This document shows, in pieces, positions 7,696 to 16,344 of a stretch of DNA of 64,000 bases. The notes beneath the pieces were generated by a model. That model had not been told where the DNA came from. It made no database searches and saw only the letters and a program-made list of their open reading frames with translations. The stretch lies in NCBI RefSeq assembly GCF_007676705.1, contig NZ_VEBF01000004.1:1-64000 (forward strand), in the 5' to 3' direction. Within the stretch, counting starts at the first letter, position 1, and each line of letters opens with the position of its first letter. This stretch comes from Paenibacillus xylanexedens. Lineage in GTDB: Bacteria; Bacillota; Bacilli; Paenibacillales; Paenibacillaceae. The translations under genes and the position numbers were made by a program.

Positions 7696-8343
7696 ATGGA
7701 TAACAAGAGTAAATGGCTTGCAGTTGTCATTATTATTATCGGCACATTCATGTTATTGAATCAGAATATTAACTTGCTGACCGCTGCCGCACTGATTCTC
7801 TTAACCATTGGAATGCTGCAAGTCCGCAAAGGGGATACCCACAAAGGTTATCGGTATCTTGGCATTGGTGCGGCACTGTTACTACTGGATAATCTAATGA
7901 TTGTATTCTTAATTGTACTGGCTTCCTTGGCTTACTTTTATTCCAAAAACAAAAAGATTCATCTGGACGATGGCGTTATGAAAAAACATAATTTCATGGC
8001 TAGATATTACTGGGATCAACCATCCTGGACGCTACGCAGTATGAGCCTATGGCATGCTATGGGTGAGGTAAATGCAGATCTGTCTCTTTCGATTCCGGAG
8101 GAGAAACAAACGATTGTGCTGTTGCAAGGGGTTATGGGGAATGTTCGCCTTACGCTGCCGGAAGATTATGGTGTAGAGATTGAAGCATCGGTCCTTTTCG
8201 GCCGAATTAATCTTCTTGGAGAACAAGACAGCGGCATGATGAACAAATTAGTATGGAGAACTCCTGGATATGAGTCCAGTGAACATAAAGCAAAATTTGT
8301 CATTTCGTATATTGTTGGCGACCTAAGCATCAGTAATCCGTAG
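7696..8343 (+). CDS. liaF: LiaF-type negative regulator of LiaS
   Basis: A 215-residue protein with three or four N-terminal membrane helices (about residues 7-90). The C-terminal beta-rich domain carries the pattern GEVNADLSLSIPEE...GVMGNVRLTLPEDYGVEIEA, typical of LiaF/VraT proteins. In Bacillus LiaF holds the kinase LiaS inactive until the envelope is damaged. The start at 7696 follows GGAGGTG; an ATG at 7633 lies within the upstream hairpin and is unlikely. It is followed by liaS and liaR, the conserved order. Confidence 0.93.
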   Translation: MDNKSKWLAVVIIIIGTFMLLNQNINLLTAAALILLTIGMLQVRKGDTHKGYRYLGIGAALLLLDNLMIVFLIVLASLAYFYSKNKKIHLDDGVMKKHNFMARYYWDQPSWTLRSMSLWHAMGEVNADLSLSIPEEKQTIVLLQGVMGNVRLTLPEDYGVEIEASVLFGRINLLGEQDSGMMNKLVWRTPGYESSEHKAKFVISYIVGDLSISNP

Positions 8344-8374
8344 TAAAATAGATGAAGAGAAGGAGGAGACCCCG

Positions 8375-9484
8375 ATGAAGACAAAACGACATACCGACAT
8401 GGTAACCCGAAGTATGGGTGAAGGGATCCTCCTGGTTTTCATTGTGCTCGCTGTTATTTTGTATGTATTGTATACATATGGTTATCTTGCTCCATTTGCA
8501 GGCTGGCGGCACTTGATTCAATCCGGTCTGGCCTTATTGCTGCTTCTGATTGCGATCGGTGCGGTCTTTGGGTTCTATCAGAGTTACCGGGTGAAACGCC
8601 GGTTGGAACTGCTGCGGGAAACACTCCTGCAGTGGGAGAAGGGCTCACTGTCTCGTACTGTACCTGATCTGGGCGTAGATGATGTGGGCCGCTTAAGTGA
8701 GCAACTCGGACGAATCGGCAAAAAGTGGGAAGATCAAGTATCCTCGCTCCAGCGATTGTCTACCCATAATGCACAGCTTGCAGAACAAGCCAGAATTACG
8801 GCCATTGTGGAAGAGCGGCAGCGGTTGGCACGGGAACTGCATGATGCGGTATCTCAGCAATTGTTCGCGATATCCATGACAGCAACGGCTGTAGGACGGA
8901 AGATGGAGAAGGATTTTGAACGTGCTCAGCGGCAGGTGGCATTGATTGAGGAGATGGCTTCGGTAGCTCAGTCCGAGATGCGTGCGTTATTGTTACATCT
9001 GCGGCCAGTTTACCTGGAGGGCAAACATCTCGAACAAGGTCTCCGTGATCTGGTGATGGAACTGAAAACGAAAGTACCCATGGACATTGTGCTCGAAATG
9101 GACGAAGACATCGATTTGATTAAAGGCATTGAGAATCATCTGTTCCGAATCGTTCAGGAGGCTATGTCCAATACGTTACGGCATGCGAAAGCGGAAAAAA
9201 TGGAGATACGGATCCAGCGCCGAACAGATGCGATTCGGGTACTGATTCGTGACGATGGGCAAGGCTTCGATCTGGATGAGAATAAACAAGCTTCCTACGG
9301 TCTGGCTAACATGCGTGAACGTGTTACGGAGATTGGCGGGGCTATACAATTTGTAACAGCGCCTGGTAAGGGAACGCGAATTGAGATTACGATACCTTTG
9401 ATGAGCGATGAAAGCGAGGAAGAACATGTCAATGGAACCGGAAGTCGAAACGGAAACGTCGATCAAAGTATTGCTCGTGGATGA
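8375..9484 (+). CDS. liaS: LiaS-type sensor histidine kinase
   Basis: A 369-residue kinase with two membrane helices (about 15-36 and 48-70) and a very short extracellular loop, the intramembrane-sensing layout. A HAMP-like linker follows. The dimerisation domain is of the HisKA_3 type with the phosphate-accepting His156 in RELHDAVSQQLFA. The HATPase domain shows DDGQGFDL and GLANMRERV. It should phosphorylate the overlapping LiaR in response to cell-wall antibiotics. AAGGAGG precedes the ATG. Confidence 0.94.
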   Translation: MKTKRHTDMVTRSMGEGILLVFIVLAVILYVLYTYGYLAPFAGWRHLIQSGLALLLLLIAIGAVFGFYQSYRVKRRLELLRETLLQWEKGSLSRTVPDLGVDDVGRLSEQLGRIGKKWEDQVSSLQRLSTHNAQLAEQARITAIVEERQRLARELHDAVSQQLFAISMTATAVGRKMEKDFERAQRQVALIEEMASVAQSEMRALLLHLRPVYLEGKHLEQGLRDLVMELKTKVPMDIVLEMDEDIDLIKGIENHLFRIVQEAMSNTLRHAKAEKMEIRIQRRTDAIRVLIRDDGQGFDLDENKQASYGLANMRERVTEIGGAIQFVTAPGKGTRIEITIPLMSDESEEEHVNGTGSRNGNVDQSIARG

Positions 9485-10094
9485 TCATGAGATGGTACGT
9501 ATTGGTCTAGCTGCGGTACTGGATACCGAAGATGGAATTGAAGTAGTTGGTGAAGCAGGTAGTGGAGAGGAAGGCATTCGGCTTGCGCAGGAATATAAGC
9601 CTGATGTTGTTCTGATGGACCTGGTTATGGAAGGAATGGACGGCATTGAGGCTACCCGTCAGGTGCTCAAAATGTACCCGGAGTGCAAAGTCATCGTATT
9701 GACCAGTTATTTGGATGATGAAAAAATGTATCCTGTCATTGAAGCAGGCGCATTCAGTTATCTGCTAAAAACATCAAGAGCCAATGAAGTGGCAGATGCG
9801 ATTCGCGCAGCCGCTCGCGGGCAATCCGTTCTGGAGTCACAGGTTGCTTCGAAAATGATGAATCGATTCCGGCAGCCACAGGCAGCAGCTCCTTTGCATG
9901 ATGAATTGACGGATCGAGAAATGGATGTTCTCCGATTGCTCGCCAAAGGCAAGTCGAATCAGGACATCGCTGATGATCTGATCATCGGTATCAAGACAGT
10001 CAAATTCCATGTCACGAATTTACTGGCAAAATTGGGCGTAGACGACCGCACACAGGCCGCGATCTATGCTTATAAAAATGGGCTTGCAGAGTAA
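9426..10094 (+). CDS. liaR: LiaR-type NarL/FixJ response regulator
   Basis: A 222-residue response regulator with a receiver domain (VLLVDDHEMVRIGL, acceptor Asp65 in LMDLVMEGMDG) and a C-terminal LuxR-type helix-turn-helix (LTDREMDVLRLLAKGKSNQD). It overlaps the end of liaS by 59 bases. The ATG at 9426 is chosen because AGCGAGGA lies at 9413-9420; ATGs at 9408 and 9432 are alternatives. It should activate the promoter ahead of 5062. Confidence 0.93.
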   Translation: MSMEPEVETETSIKVLLVDDHEMVRIGLAAVLDTEDGIEVVGEAGSGEEGIRLAQEYKPDVVLMDLVMEGMDGIEATRQVLKMYPECKVIVLTSYLDDEKMYPVIEAGAFSYLLKTSRANEVADAIRAAARGQSVLESQVASKMMNRFRQPQAAAPLHDELTDREMDVLRLLAKGKSNQDIADDLIIGIKTVKFHVTNLLAKLGVDDRTQAAIYAYKNGLAE

Positions 10095-10189
10095 TAACAA
10101 GAACTATATGCAATATCATAATTAAGCCAAAGAACCGTGCTTTCATGTGCGGAAGTTATAGATAAGAGATGATTTATATATAAGTGCGT

Positions 10190-10356
10190 GTTCAAAAAGG
10201 TCGGTTTTCAGTACCAAGAAGATGGGATAAAGCTAGAAATGGAGTAGCGGAGCGTAGATCGAGCTACGTGAGCAACGGACATTTCGGCTGAATTCCATAT
10301 TCGATGTTGATGATGCCGCTAGGCACCATTCGTAATCAAAAGCGGACTTTTTGAAC
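10190..10356 (+). repeat. MITE-like dispersed repeat, copy 1
   Basis: A 167-base element beginning GTTCAAAAAGGTCGGTTTT and ending AAAAGCGGACTTTTTGAAC, so its ends are imperfect terminal inverted repeats of about 19 bases. A second copy at 44066-44269 shares most of the interior, including TAGAAATGGAGTAGCGGAGC, and the flanking AACCTCT. No coding capacity. It lies between liaR and that operon's terminator. Confidence 0.85.
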
Positions 10357-10377
10357 AACCTCTATAAGTATGAATGG

Positions 10378-10419
10378 AAAGCTCCGATCTGCCATGCAAG
10401 TGGCGGGTGGGGCTTTTTT
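10378..10419 (+). terminator. Probable terminator of the Lia/Psp operon
   Basis: The strand aagctccgatctgcca can pair with tggcgggtggggctt (wobble pairs and one bulge), followed by TTTTTT. It lies downstream of the MITE-like repeat, which therefore seems to have inserted between liaR and its terminator. Confidence 0.65.
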
Positions 10420-10507
10420 GCTGTGTTCAGAAGAAGTATAGCTAATGCGTGAAAGGGGCATGCTGTTGATAGATTCATAGAATGCAAGAAAGAAGCGGGG
10501 GATTCGA

Positions 10508-11257
10508 ATGTTAAATCGTTGGATGACAGCAGGTATATTGGCAATAGCAATCATTATTCTTATTGGTGTGACACAGGTATACGCAGAGAAGAACGAACCC
10601 AAAGCAGCTCAACTGGAACAACTAATCTATACTGCTGACAGTGTAATTGATAATGTCGATCGTTTGGTGATTAAATGGCAAGGAGAAGGCAAGGGAGATG
10701 CGCAAGCGCAGGCCGTATTACTGGCTAGTCACTTAGGGCTTGAACCACCGATGCAGGTACGTCAGACGGGCCACGATGTGTACCGTAGTGAGCTGGTTGT
10801 AGGTGCATCTAATGGGGGCGTAGGCATGTTGGTCAATGTCGTCGATACAGGAGACAACGGATACTATGCCATCGTGCAGTTATCAGGTGATACACACACG
10901 GATCGGAAGAGATTAGTAACGTCACATGAGCAGGTGGATCAACTGTTTGTCGACTCGGGGATGAAGGCAAGCTGGAATGTGTCAGTGCAGGGTACGGCAT
11001 CTACGGCTATTGAACATGATGCCAGTCAGCAGCTGGAACTGATCGAAGAACAGCTGTCCAGAAAGGTGGATATCACCTCCGTTGAACGTTATACGGATGT
11101 AGCCAGCGCAAGTGTCTCTTATGAGGCGGCTGAGCTGCCCTTGTCGATCAAGAGTGGCTCGCACATGTTGAATATGCAACTCGCAGTCCATCAGGTTGGT
11201 AGCGAGATCGACAATCGAATTACGGTGGGGTTTCCGGTGATTACGATTGAATATTAA
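10508..11257 (+). CDS. YwmB family secreted/anchored protein
   Basis: A 249-residue protein with an N-terminal membrane or signal segment (about residues 7-25, ending VYAEKNE) and a mixed alpha/beta body. The C-terminal ITVGFPVITIEY closely resembles the end of Bacillus subtilis YwmB, as do length and overall layout. YwmB is a conserved protein of unknown function with a TATA-box-binding-like fold annotation. The ATG at 10508 follows GCGGGGG. It is a single gene between the Lia operon and zwf. Confidence 0.8.
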   Translation: MLNRWMTAGILAIAIIILIGVTQVYAEKNEPKAAQLEQLIYTADSVIDNVDRLVIKWQGEGKGDAQAQAVLLASHLGLEPPMQVRQTGHDVYRSELVVGASNGGVGMLVNVVDTGDNGYYAIVQLSGDTHTDRKRLVTSHEQVDQLFVDSGMKASWNVSVQGTASTAIEHDASQQLELIEEQLSRKVDITSVERYTDVASASVSYEAAELPLSIKSGSHMLNMQLAVHQVGSEIDNRITVGFPVITIEY

Positions 11258-11471
11258 GGAAAGAATTTTCCATGAATTTGGACCCAATATTGAGAATCTT
11301 TATCAGAAAAATGAGTGTGAAATAGTGCATCCGTTCAGTTGATATGCTAAAATGGCATCACATCCAAGAAGGAACTTGCTGGTAATTGACGGTTGTATGT
11401 CGTGCATATATAACACCATTACATAGCTCGGGGAGAGCGTAAGGTCATCTTCCCGGAAGAAAGAGGAGCCC

Positions 11472-13022
11472 ATGGTCGAAAAACAATCGCAAGATGAAGT
11501 ACAGACACCAGGCGCAGTATTTTTCATTTTTGGAGCAACGGGTGATTTGGCCCGCCGGAAGCTGTTTCCGGCCATCTACAGTCTTTACCGCGAAGGCAAG
11601 CTTGCTGAAGATTTTGCGGTTATTGGCGTAGCACGTCGTCCGAGGTCCCCAGAAGAATTCCGGGAAGACATCTATGAATCCATTAAGGAATTCTGCCGTT
11701 ATCCAGCGGGGGAACCTGATGAGTGGAACGCTTTTGTCGATCATTTTGAATACAAAGCACTGGATATCAATAATGTGGAAGGATTCAAAGAGCTGCGTGA
11801 GCAGACGGAGCATCTGGAAGCGAAATTTAACACGCCGGGTAATCGGCTGTTCTATCTGGCACTGGCACCTGAGCTGTTTGGCAGTGTCTCGTACAGTTTG
11901 CGGGACGGTGGTATGCTGGAAAGTCAGGGTTGGAACCGATTGGTGATCGAAAAACCATTTGGTTATGATCTGCAATCCGCCGAACATCTGAATGAGCAGA
12001 TTCGTGAGGTGTTTCGTGAAGAGGAAATCTATCGGATTGACCATTATCTGGGCAAGGAAATGGTGCAAAATATTGAAGTGATCCGCTTCGGGAATGCTTT
12101 TTTCGAACCACTCTGGAACAACAAACATATTGCCAACGTTCAGATAACGCTGGGTGAGACGGTAGGCGTGGAAGAACGTGGCGGTTATTATGATCACTCC
12201 GGCGCGCTGCGTGATATGGGGCAGAATCATATGCTTCAGATGCTGACGATGATTGCGATGGAACCGCCAAGTCGCCTGTTCCCGGAGGATATTCGGGATG
12301 AAAAGGTGAAGGTATTACGCTCTCTACGGGCGTTCACCTCGGATGAGGAAGTGAGCAACAACGTTGTGCGGGGTCAGTATGCCGAAGGGGAGTACCGTGG
12401 CAAGCAGCTTCCGGGGTATCGCCAGGAAGACAAGGTTGACCCACAGTCGAATACGGAGACGTATTTTGCCGCACGTGTATTTGTTGATAATTTCCGCTGG
12501 GCAGGTGTGCCATTCTACATTCGGACAGGCAAACGTCTACCGGTAAAAACAACCGAGATCGTAGTCGAGTTCAAGTCGATGCCAAACAACGTGTACCTTG
12601 GGAAAAAATATAAATTGGAACCGAATCTGCTGGTCATTCGGGTGAATCCGATGGAAGGCATATATATCAAAATCAATGCCAAGAAACCGGGCTCGGATTC
12701 CGAGATTCAGCCGCTCGCGATGGATTTCTGTCAGAGCTGCATGATCGGAATCAACTCGCCTGAAGCGTATGAACGTCTGCTGCACGATGCAGCAGAAGGG
12801 GATTCTACGTACTTCACCCGTTGGGACGAAGTGGCAACGGCCTGGTCTTTTGTAGATCGGATCGCTGCAGCCTGGGGCCAGAATCAGGGAGAGTTACACA
12901 CGTACCCGGCTGGAACATGGGGCCCAGAAGCGACAGATAAGCTGCTGGAGCAGGATGGATTTCACTGGTGGCCGGTGAATGGTCAGGATGAGGATCGCGT
13001 AATCTGGCAAGTCAACAATTAA
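11472..13022 (+). CDS. zwf: Glucose-6-phosphate 1-dehydrogenase (first copy)
   Basis: A 516-residue G6PD that oxidises glucose-6-phosphate to 6-phosphogluconolactone, reducing NADP+ at the entry of the oxidative pentose phosphate pathway. The nucleotide-binding motif FGATGDLARRK is at residues 20-30 and the active-site segment RIDHYLGKEMVQN near 188-200. Length is normal for the family, with a slight N-terminal extension. It stands apart from the other pentose-phosphate genes; a second, 484-residue paralogue at 32149 sits with them. The start is about 20 bases after the GAAGAAAGAGGAG region (11456-11468). Confidence 0.96.
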   Translation: MVEKQSQDEVQTPGAVFFIFGATGDLARRKLFPAIYSLYREGKLAEDFAVIGVARRPRSPEEFREDIYESIKEFCRYPAGEPDEWNAFVDHFEYKALDINNVEGFKELREQTEHLEAKFNTPGNRLFYLALAPELFGSVSYSLRDGGMLESQGWNRLVIEKPFGYDLQSAEHLNEQIREVFREEEIYRIDHYLGKEMVQNIEVIRFGNAFFEPLWNNKHIANVQITLGETVGVEERGGYYDHSGALRDMGQNHMLQMLTMIAMEPPSRLFPEDIRDEKVKVLRSLRAFTSDEEVSNNVVRGQYAEGEYRGKQLPGYRQEDKVDPQSNTETYFAARVFVDNFRWAGVPFYIRTGKRLPVKTTEIVVEFKSMPNNVYLGKKYKLEPNLLVIRVNPMEGIYIKINAKKPGSDSEIQPLAMDFCQSCMIGINSPEAYERLLHDAAEGDSTYFTRWDEVATAWSFVDRIAAAWGQNQGELHTYPAGTWGPEATDKLLEQDGFHWWPVNGQDEDRVIWQVNN

Positions 13023-13052
13023 AGCTATTCGTTCATAAGATGAAATGATTAA

Positions 13053-13100
13053 GGGGCTTGGAAAGAGCGCGGATGAAGCGAACTTTCCGGGCTTCTTTTT
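13053..13100 (+). terminator. Terminator after first zwf
   Basis: The arms ggggcttggaaag and ctttccgggcttc pair with some G-U pairs and are followed by TTTTT. Confidence 0.75.
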
Positions 13101-13153
13101 GCTGCGAGAAGATGGAGGGAATGCGACTAGATGAATATATTTAAATTAAGTTG

Positions 13154-13183
13154 TTGACAAAAAGTAAGTATATAACTTATACT
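13154..13183 (+). promoter_or_regulatory. Promoter with inverted repeat ahead of doxX gene
   Basis: TTGACA (13154-13159) and TATACT (13178-13183) are separated by 18 bases, a strong sigma-A promoter. The spacer holds AAGT-ATATA-ACTT, a small inverted repeat that could be an operator. The transcript would have a leader of about 185 bases before the DoxX start. No other ORF is seen between 13101 and 13374. Confidence 0.6.
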
Positions 13184-13374
13184 CAACACAAGAGATAAAG
13201 AGTTACGCAAATGACAAACTTAACCCGATGAACTTCTCGGATAAGTGCACGATTCATGAGATGAAATGTGAAACAGGTGAAGGGGTTTGACACCACATCA
13301 TGAAGAAAAAAATTTAGCATAATATCTTTAATCTAAGAATACTATTTTGTATATATTGAATGGAGGAAAAGAAA

Positions 13375-13776
13375 ATGATGTTGGACTTAGGATTGTTGTT
13401 GATTCGTTTGGTGATTGGATTGTCGTTCATGGCGCACGGGGCACAAAAGCTGTTTGGATGGTTCGGAGGTTACGGGATCAAGGGTACAGGCGGCTGGTTT
13501 GAATCGATGGGGATGAAACCCGGTGCATTGGTAGCCTTACTGGCTGGACTCGCTGAGTTCGGTGGTGGACTGTTGCTGGCTCTGGGTCTGCTCACACCGG
13601 TAGGCGGCATTCTGATTGCATTGACGATGGTTATTGCGATTGTGAAAGTCCATGGTGCGAACGGTTACTGGTCCACACAGAACGGATTCGAATATAATCT
13701 CGCGATTCTGGTCGTTGGTGTAGCACTGGCTCTGACGGGTGGCGGACAATATGCGCTGGATGCATTGATTTTCTAA
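13375..13776 (+). CDS. DoxX family membrane protein
   Basis: A 133-residue protein with four predicted membrane helices and the DoxX start pattern LLLIRLVIGLSFMAHGAQKLFGWFGG. The mid-protein segment LAGLAEFGGGLLLALGLLTP is also typical. DoxX proteins are linked to redox and electrophile stress; in Bacillus the homologue CatD is repressed by an HxlR/DUF24 regulator. The start at 13375 follows GGAGG at 13362-13366; the earlier ATG at 13360 overlaps that site. Confidence 0.88.
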   Translation: MMLDLGLLLIRLVIGLSFMAHGAQKLFGWFGGYGIKGTGGWFESMGMKPGALVALLAGLAEFGGGLLLALGLLTPVGGILIALTMVIAIVKVHGANGYWSTQNGFEYNLAILVVGVALALTGGGQYALDALIF

Positions 13777-13798
13777 ACTCGATAACGAGAAATGAATG

Positions 13799-13848
13799 AG
13801 GAGTGCCTGGATGCCATGATTATGGCTGAAGGGTGCTTTTTTTTGCAA
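13799..13848 (+). terminator. Probable terminator after doxX gene
   Basis: An imperfect hairpin centred on gccat-gatt-atggc, with outer arms agtgcct and agggtgct, is followed by eight T. Confidence 0.5.
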
Positions 13849-14043
13849 GGGAAAAGAGAAGAATCTGCTGTAGTAATCGGTTATTTTCGGTACAGATTAT
13901 GGTACAATAGGAGAGTTGGGTTAAGAAGCAGTTCACGGTATGGATGAAAGCACAGATTTGAGGAGGATGAACTCCATTGTAAATGTGTAAAATTAATCTA
14001 GTGAGTAAATACCTCGTATGCAAAATGACCAGTGTACAATCAA

Positions 14044-14093
14044 CCGGCCTCGCCGGATTGCATAAAGATTGAATGATGGACCGGCCATGCCGG
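14044..14093 (+). promoter_or_regulatory. Two tandem GC-rich mini-hairpins in the prfC leader
   Basis: CCGGC-CTC-GCCGG (14044-14056) and CCGGC-CAT-GCCGG (14081-14093) are identical stems 37 bases apart, each followed by GATT. They look like a tandem duplication and lie 20 bases before the ribosome-binding site of prfC. A role in translation or mRNA stability is inference. Confidence 0.55.
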
Positions 14094-14129
14094 ATTAACG
14101 TGAATGAACGGACGAAAGGGATTAAACCT

Positions 14130-15713
14130 ATGAGCAAAGCTGCAAATGATATTCTTCAACAGGAAGTGGATAAACGCCGGACGTTTGCCATTATCTCTCA
14201 CCCGGATGCGGGTAAAACCACATTAACCGAGAAACTGCTGCTGTTCGGGGGCGCGATTCGCCTTGCGGGAACGGTAAAAGCTCGGAAAGCCAGCAAACAC
14301 GCTACAAGTGACTGGATGGAAATTGAGAAACAACGGGGGATCTCGGTTACCTCTTCCGTAATGCAATTTGATTATCTGGATCATCGCGTCAACATTTTGG
14401 ATACACCGGGTCACCAGGATTTCAGTGAGGATACGTATCGTACACTGACGGCTGCCGATAGCGCGGTAATGTTGATTGACGTGGCAAAAGGTGTCGAGGC
14501 ACAAACGATCAAGTTGTTCCAGGTATGTGCGAAGCGTGGCATTCCAATCTTTACGTTTATCAACAAACTCGACCGTGAGGGTAAAAGCCCATTTGACCTG
14601 ATGGAAGAACTTGAAAATGTACTGGGTATTCGTTCGGTTCCGATGAACTGGCCTATTGGTACAGGTCGCGAACTGTGCGGTGTCTATGACCGGATGAAAA
14701 ATCAGGTGGAATTGTTCCAAGGGGACGATCACTCAACGATTAAAGTACAAAAGGTAGATGGCTACAAAGATCCGATTATCCGTGAGATGGCAGGAGAATA
14801 CCTGCATGATCAATTGTGTCAGGATCTGGAGTTGCTGGATATTGCGGGCGACCAATTCGACATGGAGAAAGTTCAACGCGGCGAATTGACACCTATTTTC
14901 TTCGGTAGTGCGATCAACAATTTCGGCGTACAGACTTTCCTGGAGAACTTCCTGGAACTGGCACCGAAGCCTGAGCCACGTCGCAGTACGGCAGGAGAGA
15001 TTCAGCCAACGAATGAGAAATTCAGCGGTTATGTGTTCAAGATTCAGGCAAACATGAACCCGGCACACCGGGATCGTATTGCGTTCCTGCGTATTGTGTC
15101 AGGCAAGTTCCAACGTGGAATGAGTGTGAAGCATACTCGTGTGGGCAAAGAGATCAAGCTGTCACAGCCACAGCAATTCTTGGCACAAGACCGGGATATT
15201 GTCGAAGAGGCGTATGCCGGCGATATTATCGGTTTATTCGATCCGGGTATCTTCCGGATTGGCGATTCACTGAGCCAAGGCAGCGAGGTTGTCTTTGAGG
15301 AGTTGCCAACGTTCTCCCCAGAGATTTTCGCCAAAGTTACCGTGAAAAATGCGTTGAAACATAAACAGTACCAAAAAGGAATTGATCAGTTGACGGAGGA
15401 AGGAACCATTCAGGTATTCCAGACGGCAAGTTTCGACGAGACAATCCTCGGTGTAATTGGTCAACTTCAGTTCGAGGTATTTGAATACCGAATGAAAGGC
15501 GAGTATGGGGTAGACGTGCAATTGCAGCGTATGCCGTATCAGTTCGCTCGCTGGATCGTGGACGACAATCTGGACGCAAGTAAATTCCGGATTAACTCTG
15601 CGCTTGTAAAAGATAAAAAAGGGAATTATGTAGTGCTCTTCGAAAATGAATACGCAATGAGAACGGCTATGGATAAAAATCCTACAGCTCAATTCCTTGA
15701 GACTGCGCCTTAA
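14130..15713 (+). CDS. prfC: Peptide chain release factor 3
   Basis: A 527-residue translational GTPase that recycles RF1/RF2 after termination. The G1 motif is SHPDAGKTT near residues 23-31. ISVTSS, DTPGHQDFSEDT and NKLDR follow in order, then the EF-Tu-like domain II and the RF3 C-terminal domain. The start ATGAGCAAAGCT at 14130 follows AAAGGGA (14115-14121). An upstream in-frame ATG at 14073 would put the protein start inside the hairpin leader and is unlikely. Confidence 0.95.
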   Translation: MSKAANDILQQEVDKRRTFAIISHPDAGKTTLTEKLLLFGGAIRLAGTVKARKASKHATSDWMEIEKQRGISVTSSVMQFDYLDHRVNILDTPGHQDFSEDTYRTLTAADSAVMLIDVAKGVEAQTIKLFQVCAKRGIPIFTFINKLDREGKSPFDLMEELENVLGIRSVPMNWPIGTGRELCGVYDRMKNQVELFQGDDHSTIKVQKVDGYKDPIIREMAGEYLHDQLCQDLELLDIAGDQFDMEKVQRGELTPIFFGSAINNFGVQTFLENFLELAPKPEPRRSTAGEIQPTNEKFSGYVFKIQANMNPAHRDRIAFLRIVSGKFQRGMSVKHTRVGKEIKLSQPQQFLAQDRDIVEEAYAGDIIGLFDPGIFRIGDSLSQGSEVVFEELPTFSPEIFAKVTVKNALKHKQYQKGIDQLTEEGTIQVFQTASFDETILGVIGQLQFEVFEYRMKGEYGVDVQLQRMPYQFARWIVDDNLDASKFRINSALVKDKKGNYVVLFENEYAMRTAMDKNPTAQFLETAP

Positions 15714-15791
15714 GTGAAGACATAAGTATTCCGTAGTAATCATCAAAAGGGTTAGTCGAACATGACAAGCTGATACGATGAGATAAAGCTT

Positions 15792-15832
15792 GCTAAAAAA
15801 TAAGATCCCTCCGCCGATTGGCGGGGGGATCT
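15792..15832 (-). terminator. Terminator for sspI, possibly bidirectional
   Basis: A 13-bp stem (agatccctccgcc with ggcggggggatct, one G-U pair) has, on the minus strand, TTATTTTTT directly after it. It suits the minus-strand spore-protein gene best but also lies about 90 bases downstream of prfC. The interval 15833-15943 shows nothing else. Confidence 0.8.
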
Positions 15833-15943
15833 ATTGCTATACACCTTACTGAGAGGCAGGTATGATCCAGCCGAATAAGGGAAAGCTTTCTTTTGCAGAC
15901 AGAACAAACGTAATGATGGTTACCTTCCCCCTCCATGCTCCAA

Positions 15944-16177
15944 TTAGCGAAGCGGTTGGACGGGAATGGTGTGCAGATGCTCCTGTGCGATTTGAATGAG
16001 CTCTTCCTGCTTGGCAGGTTCTGTGTTCTTCCAGATCATCTCGAAAATGGCGCCAAGTCCAGGTAATGCAGCTTCCGGTCCATCTACTGAACCTTCAATC
16101 ATCTCCCGGAGCTGATCATCACTCTTGTCATGAACTTTATGAACAATCGCTTCACGCAGGCTTAATGTAATGGGCAT
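15944..16177 (-). CDS. sspI: Small acid-soluble spore protein, SspI type
   Basis: A 77-residue protein with the SspI pattern: LREAIVHKV near the start, then PGLGAIFEMIWKN around residues 38-50 and a short helical C-terminal part. SspI is a minor spore-core protein made in the forespore under sigma G. GAGGAGGG lies before the ATG at 16177. The start of the K+ channel subunit gene is divergent. A clear sigma-G promoter was not identified. Confidence 0.9.
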   Translation of the reverse strand: MPITLSLREAIVHKVHDKSDDQLREMIEGSVDGPEAALPGLGAIFEMIWKNTEPAKQEELIQIAQEHLHTIPVQPLR

Positions 16178-16344
16178 CGCAATTCCCTCCTCGTATATTC
16201 GGCTGCTCTAATACTGTTCCCAGGGAAGCGTGAGCGCATTCAAGTTTATCAGGCTTTGTGGTATACTACGAAGGATTATTTACGTTAGCATGGGTATCCG
16301 TAATGATGCGTCATGCTGAAGTGCAGCGGGAGGTTAAAGACCTA

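Noticed and set aside
11445..12230. A 261-codon minus-strand frame within the first zwf
   Set aside because: Antisense to conserved G6PD sequence, without a family match or initiation signal.
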